A DNA stretch of 64,000 bases from Rutstroemia sp. NJR-2017a BVV2 (GCA_002946415.1 NJPS01000076.1:1539163-1603162), one strand, 5' to 3'; numbered from the stretch's first letter, positions 22,258 through 33,664 are shown. The notes: generated by a model from the sequence alone, not told the origin. Numbers and translations: made by a program.

Positions 22258-22844
22258 GGTAGTAGCTGCGAGGAGTTAATATTACAGGCACTGCAAAGAT
22301 TGGACAATTCGGGGACGGAGTATGAAATTTATTTATGGGAAACGGATGATATTGTGCAAGTGGTTCCAGAAGAAAAGAGGCAATTCGCAAGCCGAAGTTC
22401 CAGTCTTCGATTGATGGGTTGATGGACTATTGATTGACATGGGAACGACGAGAATACTTTGGGTTTCGGCTGCAGAATAGTGAACAGCTTGATGTGTAGG
22501 AGGATTTTGCCTGTCTCACAAGCACTAATGGTATGTCGATGGCGACCTCAGGAGAATATCGGAGAAATATCTGGACTTGACGTGGGCGTTCGGCGGAATT
22601 ATATGAGGTAGCATGTAGCAATACTTGGGTGCTCGGGGATCTAGCTTTCAGTTGTATATTATTATGTAGGTTTAGGTCAAACAGGATGGCAAGGATTTTC
22701 TGTTCCGTGGGCTTTTTGGGTTCGCTTGATATATTTAGTGACCAGACTTTGAGATGGATGGCGTGTGCAAGCGACGACGAGTATGAGAAATCAACGGTAC
22801 TTGCTACTTTCGGTACTTCGTAGTTTGCATTCTGTACGAGGACG
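22258..22844. other. Intergenic spacer downstream of the Zn2Cys6 gene
   Basis: 587 bp, no supported gene. It holds the 3' flank of the zinc-cluster gene and the left flank of the TIR element that begins at 22845. Confidence 0.45.
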
Positions 22845-23101
22845 CCACGTGGTGGAGTTTAGGCGTGGTACATCAAAACGAAGTTTCTCACCAAAATTAC
22901 TAGAACATCATAATTCAGGACAAAAGAACCCCTTTGAAAGAGTTTTTAAATATAATAAAATTAAAGATCTAAATAAGCAGAAAGATACTTCAAAACCTAC
23001 TGATTGTCTGAGAGCTTATAGATATTTAAAATCTCAATTTTTTGAATTTTAAATAATAAATCATTACAGTGTAGATTTTGGTGTACAACTCCACCGCGTG
23101 G
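22845..23101. mobile_element. AT-rich TIR element (MITE-like)
   Basis: A 257-bp block bounded by inverted repeats. The left end begins CCACGTGGTGGAGTT and later has GTACATCAAAA. The right end, read on the other strand, begins CCACGCGGTGGAGTTGTACA then CCAAAA. The left arm has an 8-nt insertion relative to the right. The interior is AT-rich and non-coding. No other copy was found in this window, and no clear target duplication could be set (ACGAG lies on both sides but not adjacent to both ends). Confidence 0.55.
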
Positions 23102-23370
23102 ACGAGTACTACCGTGCCTACCCCTCCTTGAGAAGTTGATGCCTTAAAGTATCGCTCCAGATATCACGCAAAATATAGAGCTCAAAGTCAGGCATCAACA
23201 CATCTCGATAACCTAAACCACAACAAGGCACACTAAGGAAAGTTAAGCGAACAATCCCACAATCACCAAATTCTTCCATATCACGAAATTCTTAAATCTT
23301 TCGAAAGTCAATCGCCCAACGCCCACCGACTTGTCAACCTCGTACATTAATCGACCAATTCGATATCAAT

Positions 23371-24302
23371 ATGGCTGACGCACCAAGAGGCGGCGCTGCT
23401 GGCGCTCGTGGAGGATTCGGATCCCGAGGAGGAGATAGAGGTGGCCGTGGACGTGGAAGACGTGGAGCTCGTCGCGGAGCCAGCAAGGACGAGGCAAAGG
23501 AATGGCAACCAGTCACCAAACTTGGCCGTCTCGTGAAGGATGGAAAGATCAAGTCAATGGAGGAGATCTACCTGCACTCTCTGCCAATCAAGGAGTACCA
23601 AATTGTTGATTTCTTCTTGCCAAAATTAAAGGACGAGGTCATGAAGGTATGGAACACAGCAAAAACCACTTTCGCGCGACCATGGCAATTAGCATATTGT
23701 GGATGCTAATGACATTTCTGTCTACAGATCAAGCCAGTCCAGAAACAAACCCGTGCCGGTCAACGTACCCGATTCAAGGCCATCGTTGTCATTGGTGACT
23801 CTGAGGGACACGTCGGTCTCGGTATCAAGACCTCAAAGGAAGTCGCAACTGCTATCCGTGCCGCTATCATTATCGCCAAGTTGTCCGTTGTGCCAATCCG
23901 AAGAGGTTACTGGGGTACTAACTTGGGTGCTCCTCACTCTCTGCCCACTAAGGAGAGTGGAAAGTGCGGTTCCGTCTCCGTCAGAGTAAGCGAAATCATA
24001 CACAGTGCGAAATGAAATATCTGCTAACCTTTACTTTTCCGTAGCTTATCCCAGCTCCCCGTGGTACCGGTCTCGTCGCATCCCCAGCTGTCAAGCGTCT
24101 TCTCCAACTTGCTGGTGTCGAAGATGCATACACTTCCTCCTCCGGTTCTACCAAGACCCTCGAGAACACCTTGAAGGCTACTTTCGTTGCCGCCGCCAAC
24201 ACATACGGATACTTGACTCCCAACTTATGGAAGGAGACCAAGCTCATCAGAAGTCCTTTGGAGGAGTTCGGCGATGTTCTCCGTGCTGGCAAGCGTTACT
24301 AG
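23371..24302 (+). CDS. RPS2: 40S ribosomal protein uS5 (RPS2)
   Basis: Three exons: 23371-23646, 23728-23985 and 24045-24302, giving 263 aa, the usual eukaryotic length. All introns are phase 0 and begin GTATGG or GTAAGC. After an Arg/Gly-rich N-terminus (RGG repeats, typical of eukaryotic uS5 and a target of arginine methylation) comes [18 protein letters not shown], then the S5 double-stranded-RNA-binding fold (about 90-160: [37 protein letters not shown]) and the C-terminal S5 domain ([21 protein letters not shown]). It is part of the small ribosomal subunit near the mRNA entry channel and is important for decoding accuracy. The start context (CAAT-ATGG) is good. The AT-rich TIR element lies 270 bp upstream, within reach of the promoter. 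Confidence 0.97.
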
Positions 24303-24841
24303 GTGTGTAGTGCGCTGCAAAAATTAATTCTTTAGTTTATGCATATGGGTTCTATGGGGTTAAAAGCTAGGGTCTGTAGCTATGTCTCAATGAACTGAAT
24401 TGCCTTCAAAATTGTCTTGAAAACTTGTCGTGAATGGGATTTGGATGTTCTAAGTCCGAAAGGTAAGCGCATACCTGAGAAGAAGGCAGGTTTTGCAGGC
24501 ACAGATGGATCAATTGCCATGAACATGCATATCTAGAAGGAGCGTCTTAACTAGATGCAGTTTTAGGGATGCCATCGCAATATGGGAAGGAGCACTTGAA
24601 CTTTTCTCAACAATAAAGACAAGTTGATTTCATCTTTTCCTCTTCTTTTCTCTTCAACCTCTTCAACACTTCTTCCGCTCGACGCAATTTTGGTAAATTT
24701 TGGTGTTCCGCCTCTGTACCTCTATCACTTCTGCACTCTTTTGATGCGATTTTGGTCCTTGATACACTCTACTCTTTATTTACTTGCTTCAAGCATACAC
24801 ACGCTCTCTTCTCACAGTCTCTTCTGTCTTTACAAAAAATC
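24303..24841. other. Intergenic spacer, pyrimidine-rich at its right end
   Basis: 539 bp between two plus-strand genes. 24625-24700 is a CT-rich tract of the kind common in fungal promoters and 5' UTRs and probably belongs to the next gene. Nothing else supportable was seen. Confidence 0.5.
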
Positions 24842-26361
24842 ATGCCTTCACGCAGAGTCGGACGACCCGTCATGGTCGTGGCTTCACTGATTGCTTTCTC
24901 GGTCATTACACTTGTATTCATAGGCGAAGGTTTCAAAGTGTTTGTTCGCAAGGATGGAATTAATCTTGGGAGAAGGGATTTCAGTTTCGGTCTACATTTG
25001 CGGTGAGTATTATTTGTCTGTTTGTGCACGAGGCAGGCGGGAGCTGATGACTCTTTTTAGAGCAGCTAGCAACTCAATCAACGACAGAGATGTAGCATCC
25101 GAACAAGTTGACTGCCATGACCATGTCTCTGTTATTCCTACAATGCCGCTCGTCGATGGTACACAATACGAGGAAGATGTTGTCGACGCAGGATCTACCA
25201 CGGTTTCCACCTTCCTGGCCCAAGGAACAAATACTGTCTCACTGGCCCTAGAAGGAAGGTCCGACATGGTTTCTGTTATTCTGGCAAACATCAACAGTTT
25301 GGTGAGCCATCCCACTACTTCCGGTAATTCAGCCCGTGATGCCACTGGTATGCTTGCAATCGCTATGGCCAATGCGAAACCCAGTGCGCCGAGAACTGCT
25401 GCGCTATCAGTTACCACCTCATCTCTCGAGTCCCTTGCAGCATTTGAGTTGTTCAAGAAGTCTGCGATACAAGAGAACCATGTACATTCTGATGATTGTG
25501 ACTGCGCATCATGTGTTGTGTCGCCGGTAGCCTTCTCGCCACTTACAACAGCTCCTCATTTCCCTACGCTGCACCCGCTGATGCCACGAGCATACATGGC
25601 TACTGTTACTGTAACAGTCACGTATGTTTCTCCATACTCTCGCCTTAATAATCCCTAACGTTTCACAGGTCATGCTCAGATTCGTCCGGCAAAGGATCAT
25701 CATCAAATTCGACGGCACCCGCAGACAATAACCCAGGATCTGAACCAGAGTCGTCTCCAAGCTCAACACCACCAGGCGGTAATAACCCCACATCTTCTCC
25801 GAAATCTTCAAATTCGACGGCATCAGGTGGAGAGAATCCCGCCCCAGCACCCGAATCTGCATCGTCGAACCCAACAAAGCCTGGGAGTCCAAACTCGTCA
25901 CCATCAAATGTCGCTCCTTTCGCAAATAAAAGTGCATCTGCTCAAAGTGCGACAGGAGGACCCGCGGGCTCTGCATCATCATCTTCGGCTATTGCTAACG
26001 TTGCGTCTTATCTAATGGGTAACGCTTCGCAGTAAGCAGTCCGCTGCCTACTGACTTTGGACCGTACTGACATTGCAACAGGCCAACGGGAAACGCTCAA
26101 TCTAACAACAATGCTGCCAACCCTCCTTCGAGCGCTACAAGCACGAAATCTTCTCCAGCCGAAAACACGGCTCCAGCATCAGCTCCTACGATCCAGCCAC
26201 CGATCACTAGTCAAGCATCCGCTGCATCAAGTGGCCTCGACAACAATATTCTATCACTCATTACTCATGTCAAACTTACTCTTTCGAATATCGGCTATCT
26301 AATTGTGACAGTTGGTCCAGTCGCTTGCCTGGTTATCATGGGACAAGTCTGGTTGCTGTGA
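24842..26361 (+). CDS. Ser/Thr/Pro-rich protein with membrane segments at both ends
   Basis: Four exons: 24842-25002, 25061-25621, 25669-26031 and 26082-26361, 454 aa. All three introns are 47-58 nt and fall in the same phase (2). Residues 10-30 (MVVASLIAFSVITLVFIGEG) form a signal-anchor or signal peptide after a basic start (MPSRRVGR). The last 30 residues (IGYLIVTVGPVACLVIMGQV) are a second hydrophobic segment. Between them lie a Thr/Ser/Ala-rich region, a Cys pair (DDCDCASC), a TVTVTVT run and about 170 residues of Ser/Pro/Asn/Gly repeats likely to be O-glycosylated. The hydrophobic C-terminus could be a GPI-attachment signal or a transmembrane anchor. A cell-surface mucin-like protein is inferred; no family was recognised. 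Confidence 0.75.
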
Positions 26362-27315
26362 TGGGTGAGATTGAGAAACCATAGAAAAAAAGGTAGAATA
26401 TTAAACTATTATCTCATAAGGTTGTTTGTAGGAATTAACCAAGATATGACTTCTGTATTAAATTTATCGCGATGGTTGTTAGACTGGAGGCGTCGGGGGT
26501 CTGCTGGAATGAATGGGAGGGATGGGATGGATGAATGGGATCGAATTTTTGGAACAAGTAGTTTATAATTGACTTGAAGATTGTTAATACATACATCCTC
26601 TCGAGCGCAATTCTCCGGTTATGCAGCTGACGGGAGTGTAAATACTCTTGCCAATTATGTATGATTTAATTTGAAGTTATTAATAATCGATCATCCAGTC
26701 GCACACAGAAGTCTGTGAATGTCCAACCCCTGCATAGACACGGACATTTCATGAGACTTCGGAACCTTTTCATTGGTGGTTTTTACATTGGACGGATAGG
26801 GCTGGACTGCCGGGTGCTGATAGTTACCGGTGCGGATGGGAGATAGGTAAGCTGTAGGTGTTTGTTTAAGAGACGAATATCGGGAATACATCATTGGGTT
26901 CGCTATTCGGCACTGAGAGAGGTAGTGGTATGACAAATATGGTTTTTGGAGTTGGTGAGGTAAAGGGGGGAAGTAGGATTTGGGTGTAAACTCCGCGGTA
27001 TTAGAGATGGGATAGTGAGATTGGGAATGAGATAGGCTGTCGGATGGGGAGTTGGATTGGAAATGTCGATGATGGAATGGCATGGATTTGTGATGGATGT
27101 GATGGTAGAGATGACTTGATCAGTCGATTGATTGATTGATATAAGAAGGAGGGGATGGAACGATGAGAAGAGAGGAGAACATCTTCTTCTTCTTCATCAA
27201 GCCCGACACATCGACATTTCTTCCATACAGAAGTACATACAAATAGGATATCATCGCATCGCATTACCACATCAGACTACCTCCTATCTCATCAGCACCT
27301 CCACACACTACAATA
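26362..27315. other. Intergenic region upstream of the NmrA-like gene
   Basis: 954 bp. It holds the promoter of the NmrA-like gene on the plus strand and one doubtful minus-strand frame (26691-27083, listed separately). A short GATT tetranucleotide run lies near 27123-27140 and a CTT run near 27183. Confidence 0.45.
26691..27083 (-). CDS. Doubtful small protein
   Basis: An ATG-initiated frame of 130 codons, divergent from the NmrA-like gene. The product is rich in Ser, Tyr, His and Pro (for example SLSHSQSHYPISNTAEF) with no domain. The composition could be a disordered protein or simply the reverse of purine-rich promoter DNA. No splice sites are needed. I keep it only as a candidate. Confidence 0.2.
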   Translation of the reverse strand: MPFHHRHFQSNSPSDSLSHSQSHYPISNTAEFTPKSYFPPLPHQLQKPYLSYHYLSQCRIANPMMYSRYSSLKQTPTAYLSPIRTGNYQHPAVQPYPSNVKTTNEKVPKSHEMSVSMQGLDIHRLLCATG

Positions 27316-28466
27316 ATGGCAGCCGTTCTCATCACCGGAGCCACAGGCAAGCAAGGCGGCAGCGTAATCCGCAGCCTCATCAAACGCAACGCGCCCTTCC
27401 AAATCCTCGCCGTCACCCGCAACGCGCAATCGGCCGCAGCTCTCAAACTCGCGCAATCGTCCCCGAAGATCAAGCTCGTGGAAGGCGATCTCGACGATCC
27501 CGCCGCGATGTTCAGGAATGCAAGGAGCAAGCTACCGGCTTCGACGCCGATTTGGGGGGTTTTTAGCGTACAGGTACGTTGGAGATGTGAAACTTGATTG
27601 CTGTGATTGAATGGTCGGATGTGGGTGAGTGGAGTGCAGGTAATGGGGACGAGAGGTGACACCTCATCGTGCATCACATGATTTCCACTACGACACGCCA
27701 CGCCAGCAAACCTGAAACGGGGGATTTGAACGGGAAAAGGGAAAGGCAGGGACGCAGCTAACGGTATATAACCCCCCAGGTCGCCAAACCCAAAAGCGAC
27801 ATCGAGAAACGCCAAGGCATCGCTCTCATCGACGAGTCCATCAAGCAAAACGTCAAACACTTCGTCTACAGCAGCGTTGATCGCGGCGGGTCCCGTTCGA
27901 GTAGTAATCCGACAAAAGTCCCTCATTTCATCTACAAGCACGAGATCGAACAACACCTCATGGCTTCTACTTCTACTTCCGCTACTTCCGCGGCGGGCGA
28001 AACATCCTCGGCCATGGACTGGACGATCTTGAGGCCCACGGCGTTTTTCGAAAACTTCACTCCGGATTACTTGGGCAAGGTCTTCACCACCGCGTGGGAA
28101 ATGACGCTGAAAGAGAATAAATCGCTGCAGATGATCGCCACGAGCGATATTGGATCGTTCGCTGCGAAGGCGTTCATGAACCCGGCAGAGGCGAAGGGGA
28201 AGATGATCTCGCTGGCTGGGGACGACTTAACGTATGAGGAGATGGAGCGGATTTTCAAGGAGAAGACTGGAAGGGAGGTCCCAGCTACGTGGAAGCTGCC
28301 GGTTAAACTGATGATGGTGGCGGTGAAGGAGCTGGGCGTTATGTTTAAGTGGTTTGGAGACGAGGGATATGCTGCGGATGTAAAGGCGTTGAAGAAGGAG
28401 GAGCCGGAGTTGAAGGATTTTGGGACGTGGTTGGAGACGGAGAGTCAGTTTGAGACGAAGAAGTGA
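27316..28466 (+). CDS. NmrA-like NAD(P)-binding family protein
   Basis: Two exons: 27316-27573 and 27780-28466, 314 aa. The 206-nt intron (GTACGT...CCCCAG) is the longest in the window and falls between codons. The N-terminus MAAVLITGATGKQGGSVIRS holds the Rossmann GxxGxxG loop in the GATGKQG form typical of the NmrA/HSCARG group. An Arg after the second strand (VTRNAQSAAAL) suggests NADP preference. Later landmarks are VEGDLDDPAAMF, HFVYSSVDRGG and WTILRPTAFFENF. The Tyr-x3-Lys catalytic pair of classical SDRs is not evident: Ser replaces it in YSSVDRGG, though YKHEIEQHL follows, as in NmrA relatives. Such proteins sense redox state by dinucleotide binding or act as reductases; no nitrogen-regulation gene is adjacent, so which applies is unknown. 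Confidence 0.9.
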
Positions 28467-30221
28467 GTGAGGGATGAATGTCGTCTTGCTGCTGGACAGG
28501 GACGGGAAGAGGTATAAGATAGATGGTGGGGGCGTTTACTTCTTCGATCTCTAGGGCGCAATTTCGGGGTTTGCTATTAGCGCGAAACAGAACAGCCACC
28601 ATCTGGCATAGGAAAATTAAACTGCTATTTCTTCTCTGCGATCCTTGGTGCCGTCAAACCGCTAGGCAGGTGTTGTCTTAGCTCTGCAAGTTCTGCGATT
28701 CATCTCCATCTCCGATACCTGGATGCCATACTCTTCGACTACCCACAATGAAGGGAGTGGAGCACTTGTGTCCTTACCAATCCGCGCAAATTCAGACGCA
28801 TTCAAACCAACCCACAATCGATCACATAACTTCACCTCAACATCAGTCCAAAACTCACCACAGAGCATCGAGCCAAGCCAGCGTCGTGTCCTATCCTTCC
28901 AACACAGGCACACGACTTCCTTCAGTTCCACCGACCTACCATACATCCCCAGCATCATCAGACCCCCTTCTATAAACCGTCAATCCGCGCAAAACCTCCA
29001 ACATTCCCCATACATACGTCCACTCCCCTCCCCCCCTGCAAAAGAACAACTCCCCCTTACCTTCACCAACCATCTCAACCACGACATACTCAAAGCTTCT
29101 CTCAACCACTCTGACCTCAACCCTTCGAATCTATCTACCATTCTCATCCATCCATCTATCCATCTATCCACTTACCAGTCGCAATTCAGCCCACGATTCC
29201 CATCCACCACCTCCTCCCACCTCTCTTCCCCTACCCCAACCCCGTAGTCAAAACCTCCCACGCCCCCCTCCCCCCTCTCAGCCCCCGCCCGGACCGAAAC
29301 AAAAAGAGCGTATCGTACCCCCTACTCCCTACCCCTACCTCCTATCCCCTTCGCCCCAGCCCCAGCCTCATCCGCCCCTCGGGCGCAACCAGAAAAATAC
29401 GCGCAAAAGGCTTGGCGTGGACGTGGTGGGTGGGAGGACATGCATGCATGCAGGAAGTAAGTACTAAGGGAGGAAAGGTTTGAAGGCAAGAAGAGGGGGG
29501 AGGGAAAGATGAGATGGTAAGTACTGAGGGGGGGGAGGGAAAGGAACAGGAAGTGGAAGACAAAGACAAGAGAGAGATACATGGGTGGATGTATTACTTG
29601 CATTACACCACTGCGGAGATATGAGCATGAACACAGCATATTTTGGTGTCCAATGAGATGGTAGAGAAGTAGTAATGGTGGTGTGGAACGTGAATATTAG
29701 AAGGGCTGGCTGAAAGGGCGACAAACAGTGCATGAACCCACAACGCAAACACACCGAACTGAAGACACTTTTCAAAAAGCAGCCATGAAGCGTCAAAGTA
29801 TTTTTTTCAATTTGTAATTAGAGCCACCATAGCGCAATGCTGCAAAGAAAACGCCAAGTATCCGACTCATTCCATGCCATCCCATCCCCTCCATAGTTCT
29901 ACATATCCATTTCATTCCATCTCATCAAAACGCCTCGCTCGACCCAGCCAGCTTCAACGCCCGAAAATAAAAATTTTTTTTGCCGCAAGGCGCAGGAAAT
30001 CTTATGACTTTGTCCCTCCCAATAAACCATACAATAAAACATCGAAAAAACAAGGCGAAGAACCAATCGATGCCCAAGGCAAGCCGAGAGCCCATGAAGT
30101 GAGCCTCGCTGCCTACGCTACGATTCGCTTAGCCCCTGATTGTACGCCTCAAAAAAACTTTAACCACAATTGCCGCGTCTGCGCCCCATTATGTCATATT
30201 GATTGACGATTATTGTTGTGT
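28467..30221. other. Low-complexity intergenic region
   Basis: 1.75 kb with strong purine/pyrimidine strand bias. 28980-29340 is pyrimidine-rich on the plus strand (including CATC/TATC runs at about 29140-29180). 29460-29580 is purine-rich. Long frames on both strands here follow from the bias. One minus-strand frame (28662-28958) looks more protein-like and is listed separately. Confidence 0.45.
28662..28958 (-). CDS. Doubtful fragment or terminal exon of an unknown protein
   Basis: 98 codons from an ATG. The product has a natural composition (EFWTDVEVKLCDRLWVGLNA, then LPSLWVVEEYGIQVSEMEM) and looks like the C-terminal exon of a longer protein. Upstream on the same strand another frame (about 29190-29325) also looks coding, but no splice pair that I tested joins them without a stop. 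The overlapping plus-strand frame 28723-29247 (174 codons) is Ser/Pro/His-rich and less convincing. Either strand, or neither, may be genic. Confidence 0.25.
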   Translation of the reverse strand: MMLGMYGRSVELKEVVCLCWKDRTRRWLGSMLCGEFWTDVEVKLCDRLWVGLNASEFARIGKDTSAPLPSLWVVEEYGIQVSEMEMNRRTCRAKTTPA

Positions 30222-30653
30222 TCAGCGAGCGGACTTCTGGGAGCCCTTCTTCTCGGGTTTTTTTGCAGCCTGGGCTTCGCGGGAGGAGGGTTCATCTGGA
30301 TCGTAATGCCCTTTGCTTGTGCCATGATCGATGATCTTGAGTAATTTCCCTTTCGAGGTGCGTTTGTCTATAACCTCGATATATTTGCGCCCTGCCATGT
30401 AAATCTGATTAGTAACGCGAAATAGTAGTGGACTATGTCATAGCATACCATCGTCACCGTCTCTGAGTCTCTCAGTTTCTCCTGCGGGTCGAACACGCGC
30501 ATGCGCATTGCTTGAACTTCTCGACATTTCTGATCCACTGTTATCGTCGAAGGAACTGCGTGTGCGGTAAGAATCGGAGTCGCTTGAGTGTTGATCCTGT
30601 TGATGTATCACAGGAGGTTGTAGAGTGTAGCTACGAGAACCGGAAGATGCCAT
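30222..30653 (-). CDS. Small hypothetical protein, 124 aa
   Basis: Two exons: 30653-30449 and 30391-30222. The 57-nt intron (GTATGC...GGCAG) holds a TACTAATC branch-like motif and splits a Gly codon. The N-terminal half is Ser/Asp-rich (MASSGSRSYTLQPPVIHQQD). The C-terminal half gives KYIEVIDKRTSKGKLLKIID, then HGTSKGHYDPDEPSSREAQ and a Lys/Ser-rich end. The block around YIEVIDKRTSKGKLLKI looks like the conserved core. The frame extends upstream of the chosen ATG, but that part crosses a GTAGGT-type donor and reads as untranslated leader. No family was recognised. Confidence 0.65.
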
Positions 30654-32093
30654 GATTGCAGACGAGAAAGTCTTGGTCCTTTTATGGGTGACTGCTTGTA
30701 TCGGAGTTGGGCGTAGGAAAAGTGAGGCTTCGGTGAAGATCGTTGCGTTGTATCTGGTAGTCAATGATGCAAATGAACGAAAGCAAAGAGAAATGAAAAG
30801 CTTTCCAGGACTTATAGGAAAGACATAGGCAGCCAAAGAAGCTAAGGAGATCAAGCAATAACCTACCTTCTTGCGGACACCGGCAGGTCCCAACGAGCCA
30901 AGTTAAGTGGCAGACTGTAAAACTGCAAAGCCCCTCCAGATCTGCCACCTCAACAGAGCAGCGCTGGCCAATAATGACTTACCGTTTCCTTGTTTGAACC
31001 CATTCGATAAACAGTTCCCGTTGTGAGTCAGGGTCTAAAGCAACTAGCTATTCTTCGGTGAGAAGAATGAGTGCGACCAAGAAGATGCCGAAATTCCCAA
31101 CTATGTTTCATGTTTGCTAGTCGCCGGGGAGTCATCCAGATGGGCCGCAGCTAATTCAACTGGATATATCCCGATCAAGTCGGTACTTCAAGAGAGCTAT
31201 ACCAATCTGAGACCCGCCCTGGGGCGCAGATATGTCGCATAGCCATTGGGCAGTGGAGGGCGTCCCGTTGGGCTAATCGATAAGGCCTGAGCAAACAAAC
31301 GGTGGATGACTTCATTCTTCGCACATCCGAATCGGGAAACTTGGTCGCGGGTACCTGATGTCTCGCACACGCGTCAAGACGAAAGAGAGACGACAGATGA
31401 CATCTTTGCCAAATTCGGAAGAGCGACGAATTTGAGAAATGCAGCGACGGTTGCCTTGCTATTCGGGTATACGGGATGGAAAAGCGCGTTTATTTTTGAC
31501 GTTGTGTTGTGCGTTTCTTGCTCCAAGCTCAGCTGAACTAGGGACTGCGAATTGAGGCGAGATGACTCAGTAACTCGTGATTCATTCTGACGACTGTGGC
31601 TGGTTAATTCTGGGCGTTGGGGGCTTGTCTCTTCGGTGAGCCCTAGGAGTTTGCGAAATCCTTCGCAGGTTCTCGGTGAACAATCGTATACGACGGATTG
31701 GAACGGGCGACGATGATAAAGCAAAGAGTAAAGCAATACAAAACAAAACAGACATGTAGTTGTTTATGAGAAGTTAATCACGGCAGTAAGAAAGAGGGGA
31801 AAATGGATAAAATGATGGAATCGAATAGGAAGTGCGGAGGATTTTCCTAGCTGCCGTCATTGGGTATTTCAGCAAATTCCAAAAGATGATTGGCTGCCCG
31901 CGTTTACTTGTCCACTCTCCCGCATTGAACTTCCCAATCCTTGCTAGAGCTCAATTTGCCAATCAATCCAACCACAACGTGTTCAAAACAGGAACACAGT
32001 TGCATTTCTTCTTTGTTTGACCTGCATCCTCGACGTTTGCTCACGATTAGATACCCAATTGACCCGTCGAAAAGTCAATCAACATCAATCAAA
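30654..32093. other. Intergenic region between the 124-aa gene and the FKBP gene
   Basis: 1.44 kb holding the divergent promoters of the 124-aa gene (minus) and the FKBP gene (plus). The leader of the former may contain an additional non-coding intron near 30860. A fragment at 31260-31287 resembles the 5' half of a tRNA but no complete tRNA folds. No supported gene. Confidence 0.45.
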
Positions 32094-32886
32094 ATGCGCT
32101 TCTCAACTCTCGCTCTCCTCGCTTTCACCAGCAGTGTCCTCGCGGCAGAAGTCAAGGTCGAAGTTACCAAGGCCGTTGAATGCGACCGTAAAACAAAGAA
32201 GGGCGATACCATCTCGGTCCACTATAGAGGAAACCTTGAGGAAGATGGAAAGGTCGGCAAGGAATTCGATGCTAGCTACAACCGTGGACAACCATTGAGC
32301 TTCGAGGTTGGAAAGGGCAGAGTTATCAAGGGGTGAGTCTTACTGTGGAGGGGTTGTGAGGGGAAACAAGAGACAGAAAATGTTATGCAGGAGGGGCGAA
32401 GAGGCTCATGTTCCCTGGGCTTGTGCTAATTGTTACTTGGCAGATGGGATGACAACTTGATCGACATGTGTATCGGTGAAAAGAGAACCCTTACCATCCC
32501 ACCAGAGTTCGGTTACGGCGACAGAGCCATGGGACCAATTCCCGCCGGAAGCACATTGAGTATGTTAACCGCCTTCTTCAACTAAGAATCTCCCCCTTCC
32601 CGTTCCACCTACCCATCCCCACCATCCTTCTTCCACATCCCCACTAACCAACCTCACAGTCTTCGAAACCGAACTCATGGGCATCCAAGGAGTTCCCCAA
32701 CCCGAGAGCATCGTCGAGCAAGCCCCCGTCGTTGAAGAAGCATCCGAATCAGTCAAGTCTGTCGCGGATAAAGCTAGCGATACCGCTACAGGAGGTGTGA
32801 AAAGCGCCATCTCTGAGGCTGCCGAGGCAGTCAAGACGGTTATTGCTGATACTGATGGTGGCGGACAGGAGCACAACGAGTTATAG
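32094..32886 (+). CDS. FPR2: Secretory-pathway FKBP-type prolyl isomerase (FPR2-like)
   Basis: Three exons: 32094-32332, 32444-32559 and 32660-32886, 193 aa. Residues 1-18 ([18 protein letters not shown]) form a clear signal peptide. The FKBP domain spans about 38-126. It has the usual landmarks [37 protein letters not shown] split by intron 1 (phase 2), [20 protein letters not shown] and IFETELMGI. The Asp, Phe, Trp and Tyr residues that line the FK506/proline pocket are present. A 65-residue Ala/Glu/Val-rich tail, probably helical, ends in HNEL, a likely variant of the HDEL/KDEL ER-retrieval signal. The protein should catalyse cis-trans prolyl isomerisation of client proteins in the ER lumen, as yeast Fpr2 is thought to do. 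Confidence 0.94.
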
Positions 32887-33664
32887 GTAATGGGAGGAGG
32901 AGGAAATGGACACATGGTCATGAGCCACCGCATGAGAGGAGTCATGATTTGTGAGGATGGGATGGTGTGAGGGGAATTGAGGGGCTTGGTTAGGAGGAGG
33001 GGAGGGGAAATACCTCGTTTGGGTCGGATGTGTATATGCAAGTTATGATCTGACTAAAAGGACAATGTCGCTGAAAATGATATTTGGCGGTTAGCCGTAA
33101 AGCATTACTTGCATCTTGCTCTAGCTGTTGATGACCTCTGTGACTAAGTTTGACCATTGTTACCTGATAGCGATTAGCTGCTGCTGTAACTACGATGAGC
33201 CAAGAAGCTCTGAACAGATTCCTAACTGGCATCCGGTCAATGACGGAAATATCTGAGTTTCATATGAGTGGTAACAGGTACCTTGAGTGTCATAGGCGAG
33301 TTGGAGATAGATAGATTCGTCGATCACGGGTATACATGGTGGAGTACGGAAACAAAGGTTGCAATTGTACGAATCTAAAAGAAGAGTACAAACGGCTGTA
33401 ACAGAAAAGGTAAGACATCATGATTGAGTAATTTTCCCATCCCAGTTATTCACAACCCTCATAGCATTAACTAGCGCTCCTCTGCATCTACAGTATATCT
33501 TTTTCTGATTATAGACATCCCTCCTAATCCAGACAACCCAAAGCAAACAAACAAGTAAATACCACGCTCGGATATGTACAAATACGCATCCCAGATACCA
33601 GCAAGTACAAAAATTCGTTGAAGAGAGGGGGGTATCTTTTTCCGCTGTGTTGAAATGCAATAAA
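32887..33664. other. Convergent intergenic region
   Basis: 778 bp between the 3' ends of the FKBP gene (plus) and TUM1 (minus). It contains only 3' flanks. No repeat or RNA gene was recognised. Confidence 0.5.

Noticed and set aside
28723..29247. 174-codon plus-strand Ser/Pro/His-rich frame
   Set aside because: The sequence is pyrimidine-biased, which opens this frame by chance, and it overlaps a more protein-like minus-strand frame.
31260..31350. tRNA-like fragment: GCGTCCCGTTGGGCTAATCG followed by ATAAGGCC resembles an Arg tRNA 5' half, and a GCGGGTACC word follows 60 bp later
   Set aside because: The D-stem has a mismatch, no anticodon stem forms, and no 3' acceptor strand GGGACGC is present. 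At most a decayed fragment.
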